A program made the translations under genes and the position numbers. Shown one piece after another: positions 39,801 through 54,800 of a DNA stretch of 64,000 nucleotides. The notes beneath the pieces were generated by a model. That model saw nothing but the letters and a program-made list of their open reading frames with translations. It ran no database searches and was not told where the DNA came from. This DNA is from Xestospongia muta (Eukaryota; Porifera; Demospongiae; Haplosclerida; Petrosiidae), in assembly GCA_963693285.1 (NCBI GenBank), contig OY848924.1, positions 5,415,842 to 5,479,841 on the forward strand, given 5' to 3'. Numbering within the stretch: position 1 is the stretch's first letter; every line of letters begins with the position of its first letter.

Positions 39801-42800
39801 AATATAGTACAGACAACAATCTCTATATATAATATATGCTGACCTGGTCACAAATATTGGGATCTGCATTAGATTGTAAAAGTAACTGTACTATCTCAGA
39901 GTCACCTTTATCAGAAGCTATATGAAGAGCTGTTCTATGACTCTATACAAAATAATAATTATATATTTAATTATTGTTAATTACAAACATTATAATACAA
40001 AATTTACATGATAATAATAACATTAAAGTAAGGTCTTGTCTCTTATTGTTACAATATAATATACTCTATTAATAATCACAATACAAAGTACAGACAACAA
40101 TCTCTATATATAATACACACTGACCTGGTCACAAATATTGGGATCTGCATTAGATTGTAAAAGTAACTGCACTATCTCAGAGTCACCTTTCTCAGAAGCT
40201 ATATGAAGAGCCATTCTTTGAGTCTATACAAAGTAATAATTATATATTTAATTATTGTTAATTACAAACATGTATAATAATAACATTAAAGTATGGTATT
40301 GTCTCTTATTGTGACAATATAACATACTTTATTATCATAATACAAAGTACAGAAAAAATTTTTAGCTACAACACCATGTAGAAGTAAGCTTTATGACATT
40401 GTCAAAATTGAAATTCCACTAAACTGCAGTCATTCTCAACACGAACAAAGCATATATAGATGCCATACAATTTATAGTAAATGCTGCATGAAGGGTATTC
40501 ACAATATACTGCCCTTCAAATTACACAGAGTTATATGGTACAATAATCTCTCTATATAATACATACTGACCTGGTCACAAATATTGGGATCTGTATTAGA
40601 TTGTAAAAGTAACTGGACTATCTCAATGTCACCTTCCACAGAAGCTATATAAAGAGCTGTTCTTTGACTCTATACAAAGTAATAAGAAACGATTGTTTAT
40701 ACAACTACAAAATATCACGTAATGATATTAAAGTAAGGTTTTGTGATATTTACCACTGCTGCACATGTATATGGATTACATTAGTGTAATATATAATAAC
40801 AATAAGATTAAAGGTGGTGCTGATGTCATGTAAACCTATATAACATACATATCATCCTGATATATTATTACTACAATATAGTACAGACAACAATCTCTAT
40901 ATATAATATATGCTGACCTGGTCACAAATATTGGGATCTGTATTAGATCGTAAAAGTAACTGGACTATCTCAGAGTTACCTTTCTCAGAAGCTATATGAA
41001 GAGCTGTTCTTTGACTCTATACAAAGTAATAATTATATATTTAGTTATTGTTAATTACAAACATTTATAATACTAAATTTACATGATAATAATAATAACA
41101 TTAAAGTAAGACTTTATTATCATAATAGAAAGTACAGACAACAATCTCTCTATATAATACATACTGACCTGATCACAAATATTGGGATCTACATTAGATC
41201 GTAAAAGTAACTGGACTACATTAAAGTTACTTTTCTCAGAAGCTATATGAAGAGCAGTTCTTTGACTCTATACAAAGTAATAATTATATACTTAATTATT
41301 GTTAATTACAAACATGTATAATACTAAATTTACATGATAATAATAACATTAAAGTAAGACTTAATTATCATAATAGAAAGTACAGATAACAATCTATATA
41401 TATAATACAAACTGACCTGGTCACAAATATTGGGATCTACATTAAATTGTAAAAGTAACTGGGCTATCTCAATGTCATCTTTCACAGAGGCTATATGAAG
41501 AGCTGTTCTATGACTCTATACAAAGTAATAATTATATATATATAATTATTGTTAATTACAAACATTATAATACTAAATTTACATGATAACAATAATAACA
41601 TTAGAGTAAGGTCTTGTCTCTTATTGTGACAATATAACATACTTTATTAATAATCACAATACAAAGTACAGACAACAATCTCTATATATAATACACACTG
41701 ACCTGATCACAAATATTGGGATCTGTATTAGATCGTAAAAGTAACTGGACTATCTCAGAGTTACCTTTCTCAGAAGCTATATGAAGAGCTGTTCTTTGAC
41801 TCTATACAAAGTAATAATTATATAAATAATTATTGTTAATTACAAACATTATAATACTAAATTTACATGATAACAATATAACATTAAAGTAAGGTCTTGT
41901 CTCTTATTGTGACAATATAACATACTTTATTAATAATCACAATACAAAGTACAGACAACAATCTCTATATATGATACACACTGACCTGATCACAAATATT
42001 GGGATCTGCATTAGATTGTAAAAGTAACTGGACTATCTCAGAGTCACCTTTCTCAGAAGCTATATGAAGAGCTGTTCTTTGAGTCTATACAAAGTAATTT
42101 TTATATATTTAATTATTGTTAATTACAAACATGTGTAATAATAACATTAAAGTATGGTATTGTCTCTTATTGTGACAATATAACATACTTTATTATCATA
42201 AAACAAAGCACAGATAACAATCTCTATATACAATACACACTGACTTGGTCACAAATATTGGGATCTGCATTAGATCGTAAAAGTAACTGGACTATCTCAA
42301 AGTCACCTTTCTCAGAAGCTATATGAAGAGCTGTTCTATGACTCTATACAAAGTAATAATAAAATAGTTAAATGATTGTTTATTACAAGTACTAAATGTC
42401 ACATAATGATATTAAAAAGTGAGGTTTTGTGATATTAACCACTGCTGCACATGTATATGGGTGAGATTACTGTAATAACATGATAACAACAAGATTAAAG
42501 TCGTGCTGATGTCATGTTAAACCTACATAACATACATATTGTCATGTATAATATATACATTATTACTACAGTATAGTACAGACAACAATCTCTATATATA
42601 ATATATGCTGACCTGGTCACAAATATTGGGATCTGTATTAGATTGTAAAAGTAACTGGACTATCTCAGAGTCACCTTTCTCAGAAGCTATATGAAGAGCT
42701 GTTCTCTGACTCTATACAAAGTAATAATAAAATAGTTAAATGATTGTTTATTACAACTACAAAATGTCACATGATAATAAAAATATTAAAGTTTTGTAAC

Positions 42801-45800
42801 ATTAACTACGGCTGCATATGTGTGTGAGTGAGATTATTGTATCTCTAGTAATACACACTTGGTTTAAGAATACAAGTATATATAACGTTCTAAACATTGT
42901 TAATATGAGGAAGTATTTTTACATATTCTTTAACTAAAGATTATGTCTTCCACTAGTAAGACAACAATCTCTTTACAACGTACATAGATAATCATTGTTG
43001 AATGCAAGTTTTAATTACGTGATAATAACAAGCGTATTGTGGTAAATAAATCTACACAACAAACATATTGTCCAGTATAAACATTATATATATTAAAAAG
43101 TATAGAAAAAAGTCTGTTTGTATATAACACATACTGACCTGATCACAAATATTGGGATTTTCACCAGATTCTACTAATATCTTGACTATTTCTGAGTAGC
43201 CTTTCTCTGATGCCCAATGTAGATCTGCCCACATACTCTACACATAGTGGTATGTTGCATGTAATCATTGTTAATAGTAAACTCTACTAAAATGACAACA
43301 GTAACATTACTATAATTGACAATAAGACTATTTTACAACAACAGTGTAGACAATAATCTCTATATACAATATATACTGACCTTGTCACAAAGATTGGGAT
43401 CTGCCTTAGCTTTCAAGAGTAACTTGACTACTTCAGGATGATCTTCACTTAAGGCATAATGTAGAGCTGGTTTTTGATTCTAGACAACAATAACATCAAT
43501 AATTAAAATTAAAATTCTTGGTTTCACAAGCATATTGGTAGATTGTAAGTGACTGAATATACTCTGTTCATGTTGACAATAAACATTAACTCAGTGTTAT
43601 AACTCTGGCTAGGAATGAGCTAGAGAGAAATAGTTTATATCATTAAAATGCCTTGTCAGTCAGCACATTTTCTCAAAAAACTAAAGTGCAATTTATCTAG
43701 GAAAGTCATTAATGAGAAATTCCATATATAAGTGAACAGTGTTCTTTCCATTCTAACATGACTGATGTCACACATAATTTTCATTATATTAACAAATACT
43801 CATGCAAGCATTCTCCAGCTTCAACGGAAAAGTTCAGAAACAGTTGAAAATTCCTTTAATAGTAAAAGTAGGATAGATTAAAAAGAGACATCTGCAAAGA
43901 CATAAATAACTTCAGTATGACTTGCAAACATTTTTCAACTACAACACCATGTACAAGGTGCAGTCATTCTCAACATCAACAGAGTATATTATATACATGT
44001 CATATAATTTATAGTCAAATTCTGCATAAAGGAAATTCACAAAAATCATAATACAAAGTATAGATAACAATCTTTATATATAATACACACTGACCTGGTC
44101 ACAAATATTGGGATCTACATTAGATCGTAAAAGTAACCAAACTATTTTAATGTAACCTTTCTCAGAAGCTATATGAAGAGCTGTTCTTTGACTCTATACA
44201 AAGTAATAATTATATATTTAGTTATTGTTAATTACAAACATTTATAATACTAAATTTACATGATAATAATAATAACATTAAAGTAAGACTTTATTATCAT
44301 AATAGAAAGTACAGACAACAATCTCTCTATATAATACATACTGACCTGATCACAAATATTGGGATCTACATTAGATCGTAAAAGTAACTGGGCTATCTCA
44401 ATGTCACCTTTCACAGAGGCTATATGAAGAGCTGTTCTATGACTCTATACAAAGTAATAATTATATATATAATTATTGTTAATTACAAACATTATAATAC
44501 TAAATTTACATGATAACAATAATAACATTAAAGTAAGGTCTTGTCTCTTATTGTGACAATATAACATACTTTATTAATAATCACAATACAAAGTACAGAC
44601 AACAATCTCTATATATAATACACACTGACCTGATCACAAATATTGGGATCTGCATTAGATTGTAAAAGTAACTGGACTATCTCAGAGTCACCTTTCTCAG
44701 AAGCTATATGAAGAGCTGTTCTTTGAGTCTATACAAAGTAATTTTTATATATTTAATTATTGTTAATTACAAACATGTGTAATAATAACATTAAAGTATG
44801 GTATTGTCTCTTATTGTGACAATATAACATACTTTATTATCATAAAACAAAGCACAGATAACAATCTCTATATACAATACACACTGACTTGGTCACAAAT
44901 ATTGGGATCTGCATTAGATCGTAAAAGTAACTGAACTATCTCAATGTCACCTTCCTCAGAAGCTATATGAAGAGCTGTTCTATGACTCTATACAAAGTAA
45001 TAATAAAATAGTTAAATGGTTGTTTATTACAAGTACTAAATGTCACATAATGATATTAAAAAGTGAGGTTTTGTGATATTAACCACTGCTGCACATGTAT
45101 ATGGGTGAGATTACTGTAATAAAATGATAACAACAAGATTAAAGTCGTGCTGATGTCATGTTAAACCTACATAACATACATATTGTCATGTACAATATAT
45201 ACATTATTACTACAGTATAGTACAGACAACAATCTCTATATATAATATATGCTGACCTGGTCACAAATATTGGGATCTGTATTAGATTGTAAAAGTAACT
45301 GGACTATCTCAGAGTCACCTTTCTCAGAAGCTATATGAAGAGCTGTTCTCTGACTCTATACAAAGTAATAATAAAATAGTTAAATGATTGTTTATTACAA
45401 CTACAAAATGTCACATGATAATAAAAATATTAAAGTTTTGTAACAATAACTACGGCTGCATATGTGTGTGAGTGAGATTATTGTATCTCTAGTAATACAC
45501 ACTTGGTTTAAGAATACAAGTATATATAACGTTCTAAACATTGTTAATATGAGGAAGTATTTTTACATATTCTTTAACTAAAGATTATGTCTTCCACTAG
45601 TAAGACAACAATCTCTTTACAACATACATAGATAATCATTGTTGAATGCAAGTTTTAATTACGTGATAATAACAAGCATATTGTGGTAAATAAATCTACA
45701 CAACAAACATATTGTCCTGTATAAACATTATATATATTAAAAAGTATAGAAAAAAGTCTGTTTGTATATAACACATACTGACCTGATCACAAATATTGGG

Positions 45801-48800
45801 ATTTTCACCAGATTCTACTAATATCTTGACTATTTCTAAGTAGCCTTTCTCTGATGCCCAATGTAGATCTGCCCACATACTCTACACATAGTGAGTGGTA
45901 TGTTTCATGTAATCATTGTTAATAGTAAACTCTACTAAAATGACAACAGTAACATTACTATAATTGACAATAAGACTATTTTACAACAACAGTGTAGACA
46001 ATAATTTCTATATACAATATATACTGACCTTGTCACAAAGATTGGGATCTGCCTTAGCTTTCAAGAGTAACTTGACTACTTCAGGATGATCTTCACTTAA
46101 GGCATAATGTAGAGCTGGTTTTTGATTCTAGACAACAATAACATCAATAATTAAAATTAAAATTCTTGGTTTCACAAGCATATTGGTAGATTGTAAGTGA
46201 CTGAATATACTCTGTTCATGTTGACAATAAACATTAACTCAGTGTTATAACTCTGGCTAGGAATGAGCTAGAGAGAAATAGTTTATATCATTAAAATGCC
46301 TTGTCAGTCAGCACATTTTCTCAAAAAAATAAAGTGCAATTTATCTAGGAAAGTCATTAATAAGAAATTCCATATATTAGTGAACAGTGTTCTTTCCATT
46401 CTAACATGACTGATGTCACACATAATTTTCATTATATTAACAAATACTCATGCAAGCATTCTCCAGCTTCAACGGAAAAGTTCAGAAACAGTTGAAAATT
46501 CCTTTAATAGTAAAAGTAGGATAGATTAAAAAGAGACATCTGCAAAGACATAAATAACTTCAGTATGACTTGCAAAAATTTTTCAACTACAACACCATGT
46601 ACAAGGTGCAGTCATTCTCAACATCAACAGAGTATATTATATACATGTCATATAATTTATAGTCAAATTCTGCATAAAGGAAATTCACAAAAATCATAAT
46701 ACAAAGTATAGATAACAATCTTTATATATAATACACACTGACCTGGTCACAAATATTGGGATCTACATTAGATCGTAAAAGTAACCGAACTATTTTAATG
46801 TAACCATTCTCAGAAGCTATATGAAGAGCTGTTCTTTGACTCTATACAAAGTAATAATTATATATTTAATTATTGTTAATTACAAACATTATAATACTAA
46901 ATTTACATCATAATAATAATATTAAAGTAAGGTCTTGTCTCTTATTGTGACAATATAATATACTTTATTAATAATGACAATACAAAGTACAGACAACAAT
47001 CTCTATATATAATACAAACTGACCTGGTCACAAATATTGGGATCTACATTAGATTGTAAAAGTAACTGAACTATTTTAATGTCACCTTTCTCAGAAGCTA
47101 TATGAAGAGCTGTTCTTTGACTCTATACAAAGTAATAATTATATATTTAATTATTGTTAATTACAAACTGTTATTATACAAAATGTACATGATAATTATA
47201 ATATTAAAGTAAGGTCTTGTCTCTTATTGTGACGATATAATATACTTTATTAATAATCACAATACAAAGTACAAATAACAATCTTTATATATAATACACA
47301 CTGACCTGGTCACAAATATTGGGATATACATGAGATTGTAATAATATCTTGACTATTTCTGAGTAACCTTTCTCTGATGCCCAATGTAGATCTGCCCACA
47401 TACTCTACACATAATGGTATGTTTCATGTAATCATTGTTAATTGTAAACTCTATACTATACATGACAACAGTAATAATACTAATTTACTACAGTTAATAA
47501 CATATATTTATACAGAGAAATATTTACTATATTACAACAACAGTGTAGACAATAATCTCTACATACAATACACACTGACCTTGTCACAAAGATTGGGATC
47601 TGCCTTAGCTTTTAAGAGTAACTTGACTACTTCAGGATGATCTTCACTTAAGGCATAATGTAGAGCTGGTTTTTGATTCTAGACAACAATAACGTCACTA
47701 CTAATAATAAACAGTTATAATGTCCCCACACTCATAAATCAATCTTGTAGGTATTGCTGTATTACAACACTGCATCCGATAAACAACTGTTGTTGTATGA
47801 GTTTGAATAAAATTTGGAATAAATTACACAAATATTGTTTAAGTTGAGTACCATTTAATGAGGATAATTCAAACTATCATCAAAGTACTAAACTTAATTA
47901 CCACTGAGTTTGAGTACATGGTTTCAACAATAGTTTTAAAATATAGTCCATCTTTCTCATTTATGTAAATGTTCACTATGGTATCAATCCTTAGTGCCTG
48001 TGGCAACAGCCAATCATTTTGTGATTACACTGTAAAAAATGTTCTAAGATACTTTTGATGGTGTTGGTGTTGCAACAACTACAAAGATTATTGAATTGTG
48101 AGTTAGAAGTAGTTATAATGCTACAAATATGATTGTCTTCTCAAGCTCAAAATGGTGATGAGAAGGTTGAGGTGTTCACAATAACAATAAATAAGACTTA
48201 TTGTTATTTCAAAAATATCATCAAAGCTTGAGCAATGTGCTGAGCTAGGAGTTAAATTCTTGGCTTCGTGAACATACTGGTAGATAGTGAATAAATGAAG
48301 ATGTATGCTGCATATAATTTTGTAGTTAATAATTTGTAAAACTTTATTTTGTGGAATGCTACGTAAAGGCAATTCACAAAATATCATTATTAATATCACA
48401 TTGTACTGATAACAATCTCTATATACATCACAAAGTGTGTGTGACTGTGCTAATGCTTTTGTTACTATATGTCTCATACTAAATAGTACAGATAAAAGTC
48501 TCTATATACAATACACACTGACCTGATCACAAATATTGGAATCTGCATTAGATTGTAAAAGTAACTGGACTATCTCAAAGTCACCTTTCTCAGAAGCTAT
48601 ATGAAGAGCTGTTCTCTGACTCTATACAAAGTAATAATAAAATAGTTAAATGATTGTTTATTACAACTACAAAATGTCACATGATAATAAAAATATTAAA
48701 GTTTTGTAACATTAACCACGGCTGCATATGTGTGTGAGTGAGATTGTTGTATCTCTAGTAATACACACTTGGTTTAAGAATACAAGTATATATAAGGTTC

Positions 48801-51800
48801 TAAACATTGTTAATATGAGGAAGTATTTTTACATATTCTTTAACTAAAGATTATGTCTTCCACTAGTAAGACAACAATCTCTTTACAACGTACATAGATA
48901 ATCATTGTTGAATGCAAGTTTTAATTACGTGATAATAACAAGCGTATTGTGGTAAATAAATCTACACAACAAACATATTGTCCAGTATAAACATTATATA
49001 TATTAAAAAGTATAGAAAAAAGTCTGTTTGTATATAACACATACTGACCTGATCACAAATATTGGGATTTTCACCAGATTCTACTAATATCTTGACTATT
49101 TCTGAGTAGCCTTTCTCTGATGCCCAATGTAGATCTGCCCACATACTCTACACATAGTGAGTGGTATGTTTCATGTAATCATTGTTAATAGTAAACTCAA
49201 CTAAAATGACAACAGTAACATTACTATAATTGACAATAAGACTATTTTACAACAACAGTGTAGACAATAATCTCTATATACAATATATACTGACCTTGTC
49301 ACAAAGATTGGGATCTGCCTTAGCTTTCAAGAGTAACTTGACTACTTCAGGATGATCTTCACTTAAGGCATAATGTAGAGCTGGTTTTTGATTCTAGACA
49401 ACAATAACATCAATAATTAAAATTAAAATTCTTGGTTTCACAAGCATATTGGTAGATTGTAAGTGACTGAATATACTCTGTTCATGTTGACAATAAACAT
49501 TAACTCAGTGTTATAACTCTGGCTAGGAATGAGCTAGAGAGAAATAGTTTATATCATTAAAATGCCTTGTCAGTCAGCACATTTTCTCAAAAAACTAAAG
49601 TGCAATTTATCTAGGAAAGTCATTAATAAGAAATTCCATATATTAGTGAAAAGTGTTCTTTCCATTCTAACATGACTGATGTCACACATAATTTTCATTA
49701 TATTAACAAATACTCATGCAAGCATTCTCCAGCTTCAACGGAAAAGTTCAGAAACAGTTGAAAATTCCTTTAATAGTAAAAGTAGGATAGATTAAAAAGA
49801 GACATCTGCAAAGACATAAATAACTTCAGTATGACTTGCAAACATTTTTCAACTACAACACCATGTACAAGGTGCAGTCATTCTCAACATCAACAGAGTA
49901 TATTATATACATGTCATATAATTTATAGTCAAATTCTGCATAAAGGAAATTCACAGATATCATAATACAAAGTATAGATAACAATCTTTATATATAATAC
50001 ACACTGACCTGGTCACAAATATTGGGATCTACATTAGATCGTAAAAGTAACCGAACTATTTTAATGTAACCTTTCTCAGAAGCTATATGAAGAGCTGTTC
50101 TTTGACTCTATACAAAATAATAATTATATATTTAATTATTGTTAATTACAAACATTATAATACTAAATTTACATCATAATAATAATATTAAAGTAAGGTC
50201 TTGTCTCTTATTGTGACAATATAATATACTTTATTAATAATCACAATACAAAGTACAGACAACAATCTCTATATATAATATACACTGACCTGGTCACAAA
50301 TATTGGGATCTACATTAAATCGTAAAAGTAACTGAACTATTTTAATGTAACCTTTCTCAGAAGCTATATGAAGAGCTGTTCTTTGACTCTATACAAAGTA
50401 ATAATTATATATTTAATTATTGTTAATTACAAACATTATAATACAAAATTTACATGATAATAATAATATGAAAGTAAGGTTTTGTCTCTTATTTTGACAA
50501 TATAATATACTTTATTAATAATCACAATACAAGTACAGACAACAATCTCTATATATAATACAAACTGACCTGGTCACAAATATTGGGATCTACAATATAC
50601 CGTAGTTCCCCAAGTAAGTGCCCATGGGTGCTTACAGTTCATTTGGAATTTGAAAGGGGTGGGCGCTTACACGTGATTTTTCAAAAATAGCTTTTAGTAA
50701 GTGACCACTTATGAATAATTAATTAACATGAATATTCCAGCTCTGAGAACTCACACGGAGTGCAATGTATCTGCTATAGCAAAGAAGTATGGTGTAGACA
50801 GAAAGCGTATTAGAGAATGGGATAAGCAGTTTGACAAGCTTCTCAACTCACAATAACGATACGCTTGTACAGTCAAGAACAAAAGGAGAACATCCTCCAT
50901 TGAGCAAGGCGTTTTAGAAGTGCCTTGTGAGCTGACCTTTTCAATTCCAAATGCAACTATAATGTCTAACTTATTTCTCTTTGCTTAACACGTGATAACC
51001 ACAATAACCACAAATTTAAGAGGGTGGGAGAGGGTGGGCGCTTGCATGGGGAATTGACATTTTCCTTTAAGGACCAAAATAAAGGGGTGGGTGCTTACAT
51101 AGAGGTGGGCACTTGCTCGGGGAACTACGGTAATATACTTTATTATCATAATACAAAGCACAGATAACAATCTCTATATACAATACACACTGACCTGGTC
51201 ACAAATATTGGGATTTGCATTACATAGTAATAATAACTGGACTAACTTAAAGCTTCTTTTTTCAGAAGCTATGTGAAGAGCTGTTCTTTGACTCTATTAC
51301 AAAGTAATTATAAAACAGTTAATTATTGTTCATTACAACTACAAAGTGTCATGTGATCAATAACAATATTAAAGGAATTTCCTTTGACTCTATACAAACA
51401 AATAATTAGTTAATTGCATATCTAATTATTTTAATTGTAAACTCTTAACTTCAAAATCTACATGACAATAATAACATTAATGCAAGGTCTTGCCACTTAT
51501 TGTGAGAATATAACATAACTTATTATCATAATACAAAGTACAGACAACAATCTCTATACAATACACACTGACCTGATCACAAATATTGGGATCTGCATTA
51601 GATCCTAAAAGTAACTGGACTATTTTAATGTAACCTTTCTCAGAAGCTATATGAAGAGCTGTTCTTTGACTCTATACAAAGTAATAATTATATATTTAAT
51701 TATTGTTAATTACAAACATGTATAATACTAAATTTACATCATAATAATAATATTAAAGTAAGGTCTTGCCTCTAATTGCGACAATATAATATACTTTATT

Positions 51801-54800
51801 AATAATCATAATACAAAGTACAAATAACAATCTTTATATATAATACACACTGACCTGGTCACAAATATTGGGATATACATGAGATTGTAATAATATCTTG
51901 ACTATTTCTGAGTAACCTTTCTCTGATGCCCAATGTAGATCTGCCCACATACTCTACACATAATGGTATGTTTCATGTAATCATTGTTAATTGTAAACTC
52001 TATACTATACATGACAACAGTAATAATACTAATTTACTACAGTTAATAACATATATTTATACAGAGAAATATTTACTATATTACAACAACAGTGTAGACA
52101 ATAATCTCTACATACAATACACACTGACCTTGTCAAAAAGATTGGGATCTGCCTTAGCTTTTAAGAGTAACTTGACTACTTCAGGATGATCTTCACTTAA
52201 GGCATAATGTAGAGCTGGTTTTTGATTCTAGACAACAATAACGTCACTACTAATAATAAACAGTTATAATGTCCCCACACTCATAAATCAATCTTGTAGG
52301 TATTGCTGTATTACAACACTGCATCCGATAAACAACTGTTGTTGTATGAGTTTGAATAAAATTTGGAATAAATTACACAAGTATTGTTTAAGTTGAGTAC
52401 CATTTAATGAGGATAATTCAAACTATCATCAAAGTACTAAACTTAATTACCACTGAGTTTGAGTACATGGTTTCAACAATAGTTTTAAAATATAGTCCAT
52501 CTTTCTCATTTATGTAAATGTTCACTATGGTATCAATCCTTAGTGCCTATGGCAACAGCCAATCATTTTGTGATTACACTGTAAAAAATGTTCTAAGATA
52601 CTTTTGATGGTGTTGGTGTTGCAACAACTACAAAGATTATTGAATTGTGAGTTAGAAGTAGTTATAATGCTACAAACATGATTGTCTTCTCAAGCTCAAA
52701 ATGGTGATGAGAAGGTTGAGGTGTTCACAATAACAATAAATAAGACTTATTGTTATTTCAAAAATATCATCAAAGCTTGAGCAATGTGCTGAGCTAGGAG
52801 TTAAATTCTTGGCTTCGTGAGCATACTGGTAGATAGTGAATAAATGAAGATGTATGCTGCATATAATTTTGTAGTTAATAATTTGTAAAACTTTATTTTG
52901 TGGAATGCTACGTAAAGGCAATTCACAAAATATCATTGTTAATATCACATTGTACAGATAACAACCTCTATATTTAATATACACTGACTTGATCACAAAT
53001 ATTGGGATCTGCATTAGATCGTAAAAGTAACTGGACTATCTTAAAGTCACCTCTCTCAGAAGCTATATGAAGAACTGTTCTTTGACTCTATACAAAGTAA
53101 TAATGACATAACTAATCATTACAAATTACAACTACAAAATGTCACATGATAATATAATGATGTCAAGGTAAGTTCTTGCTGTATAAATATTACTTTGATA
53201 CATCACTTAAAATCCTTTAAATGATACATTTTATGAAGTCCATGTCTTTGTAGCTAATGAAAAAACTGGTTCTCTATAATGCTGTTTGCTTTTTAAGTAT
53301 ATAATTGAAAAATGAAGCAAAATTCAGTGATAAAATTATTCAATCTATCCCACCAATCTATAGAGAATGATAAACTATTCAAAACAAAGTTTGATAAAAC
53401 TCTTAATTTAAGAGCTATGATAGCTTTACTTACTTGATCATTGTTCTTTCTAACTAGCAGTATAAAAAACATACTACTAGACATAGCTATTTCCATTAAC
53501 AGATAATTCTAAAGCTAAGCGACACTGTTGTTATCTCTAAAATCATCATATATACAAGCAAGAAAGTCCAGAAATAGTAGAAACCTTGTAGCCACACCCA
53601 CCCACTACAAGTCTTATTGTGTGTTTATCTCAAAAATATAATCAAAGCTCAAGCAATGTGTTAAACCAGCAGTTAAAATTATTGGCTTCATGAACATACT
53701 CAAAGTTTGTAAGTGAATAAGTATGTGGCACGCAATGTTTTAGTTAATAATCACAAATTTATTTTGTGAAATGCTGTGTGAAGGCAATTCAGAAGTATTG
53801 TCCTTAAAAATACAGTGCCACACTATATACATTATTACTATGATATAGTACAGATAACAATCTCTATATACAATATACACTGACCTGGTCACAAATATTG
53901 GGATTTGTATTAGATTGTAAAAGTAACTGGACTATCTCAGAGTCACCTTTCTCAGAAGCTATATGAAGAGCTGTTCTTTGACTCTATATACAAAGTAATA
54001 ATTACATATCTAATTATTTTAATTGTAAACTCTTAACTTCGGAATGTACATGATAATAACAACATTAAAGCTTGTGTAATGTAAACCTGTACAACATACA
54101 TATTGTTTTATATAAGTATGAAATCTTATAATTAGTTATGTTATGGATAGGGATGACTTATTGTATACATATGAATAATTAACAAGTATATTTACAATAA
54201 ATCACACCTATTATGTATGATATACGTGGTTTGTATCACTGAAGCCATATATGAAATGTGCTTTGGAATGCAATTTGATTGGTCAAATGAAAACTAGCTT
54301 GGTAACATGATAATGTTGTCTTTTTTGCCTTATTAATTTTAGTATTTGAATTTAGGCTTTCTCTCTTTGCTAGTGTTTTCATGATTTGTTTAGCTTATCA
54401 GATGATAAAACTCACAAAGGAATTGTCTTCAGAGTCAAGTCATTCCTTTAAAAGGAAGGAACTTGTTGACAATAAAAACAACAAAGAGTATTATGTGGTT
54501 ATGATGATGACTCCACTTGTAACAACAGGGTTTCATGTCTCTGTCCTTACTTTCTATGTTGCTTTGTTATTTCTTGGAAAATACCAATATTTAACTGCAG
54601 TGTAGATATGTAGCTGTGTCATAGTTGGTGCCTTTCATGTATGGTTTCATCATGATACAAAGATTATTATTACAATATAGTAGATATAAAAAGAGATAGT
54701 TGAAAAGACATACGATAAGCTTCAGTATGACTCACAAAAAAATTTGGAACTACAACACCATGTAGAAGTAAGGTTTATGACATTGTCATAATTGAAATTC

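Larger units (their letters stand above)
41950..46860. repeat. 2.64-kb tandem duplication within the array
   Basis: Exons at 41986, 42245, 42613, 43139, 43381, 44095 have near-identical counterparts at 44630, 44889, 45257, 45783, 46029, 46743, spaced 2,644-2,648 bp. Introns match too. The same B/C block with its long intron recurs at about 49000-49980, 58400-59380 and 62040-63005. Confidence 0.9.

Noticed and set aside
47377..47640. Repeated 87-codon plus-strand frames (also at 51926, 56418, 60044, 63670)
   Set aside because: They are antisense shadows spanning a B or hybrid exon, its intron and a C exon. They recur only because the block is duplicated.
54381..54605. 74-codon plus-strand frame with a hydrophobic end
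   Set aside because: No domain, no splice or promoter context, and it lies inside an array intron. Kept only as a note on the unique insert.
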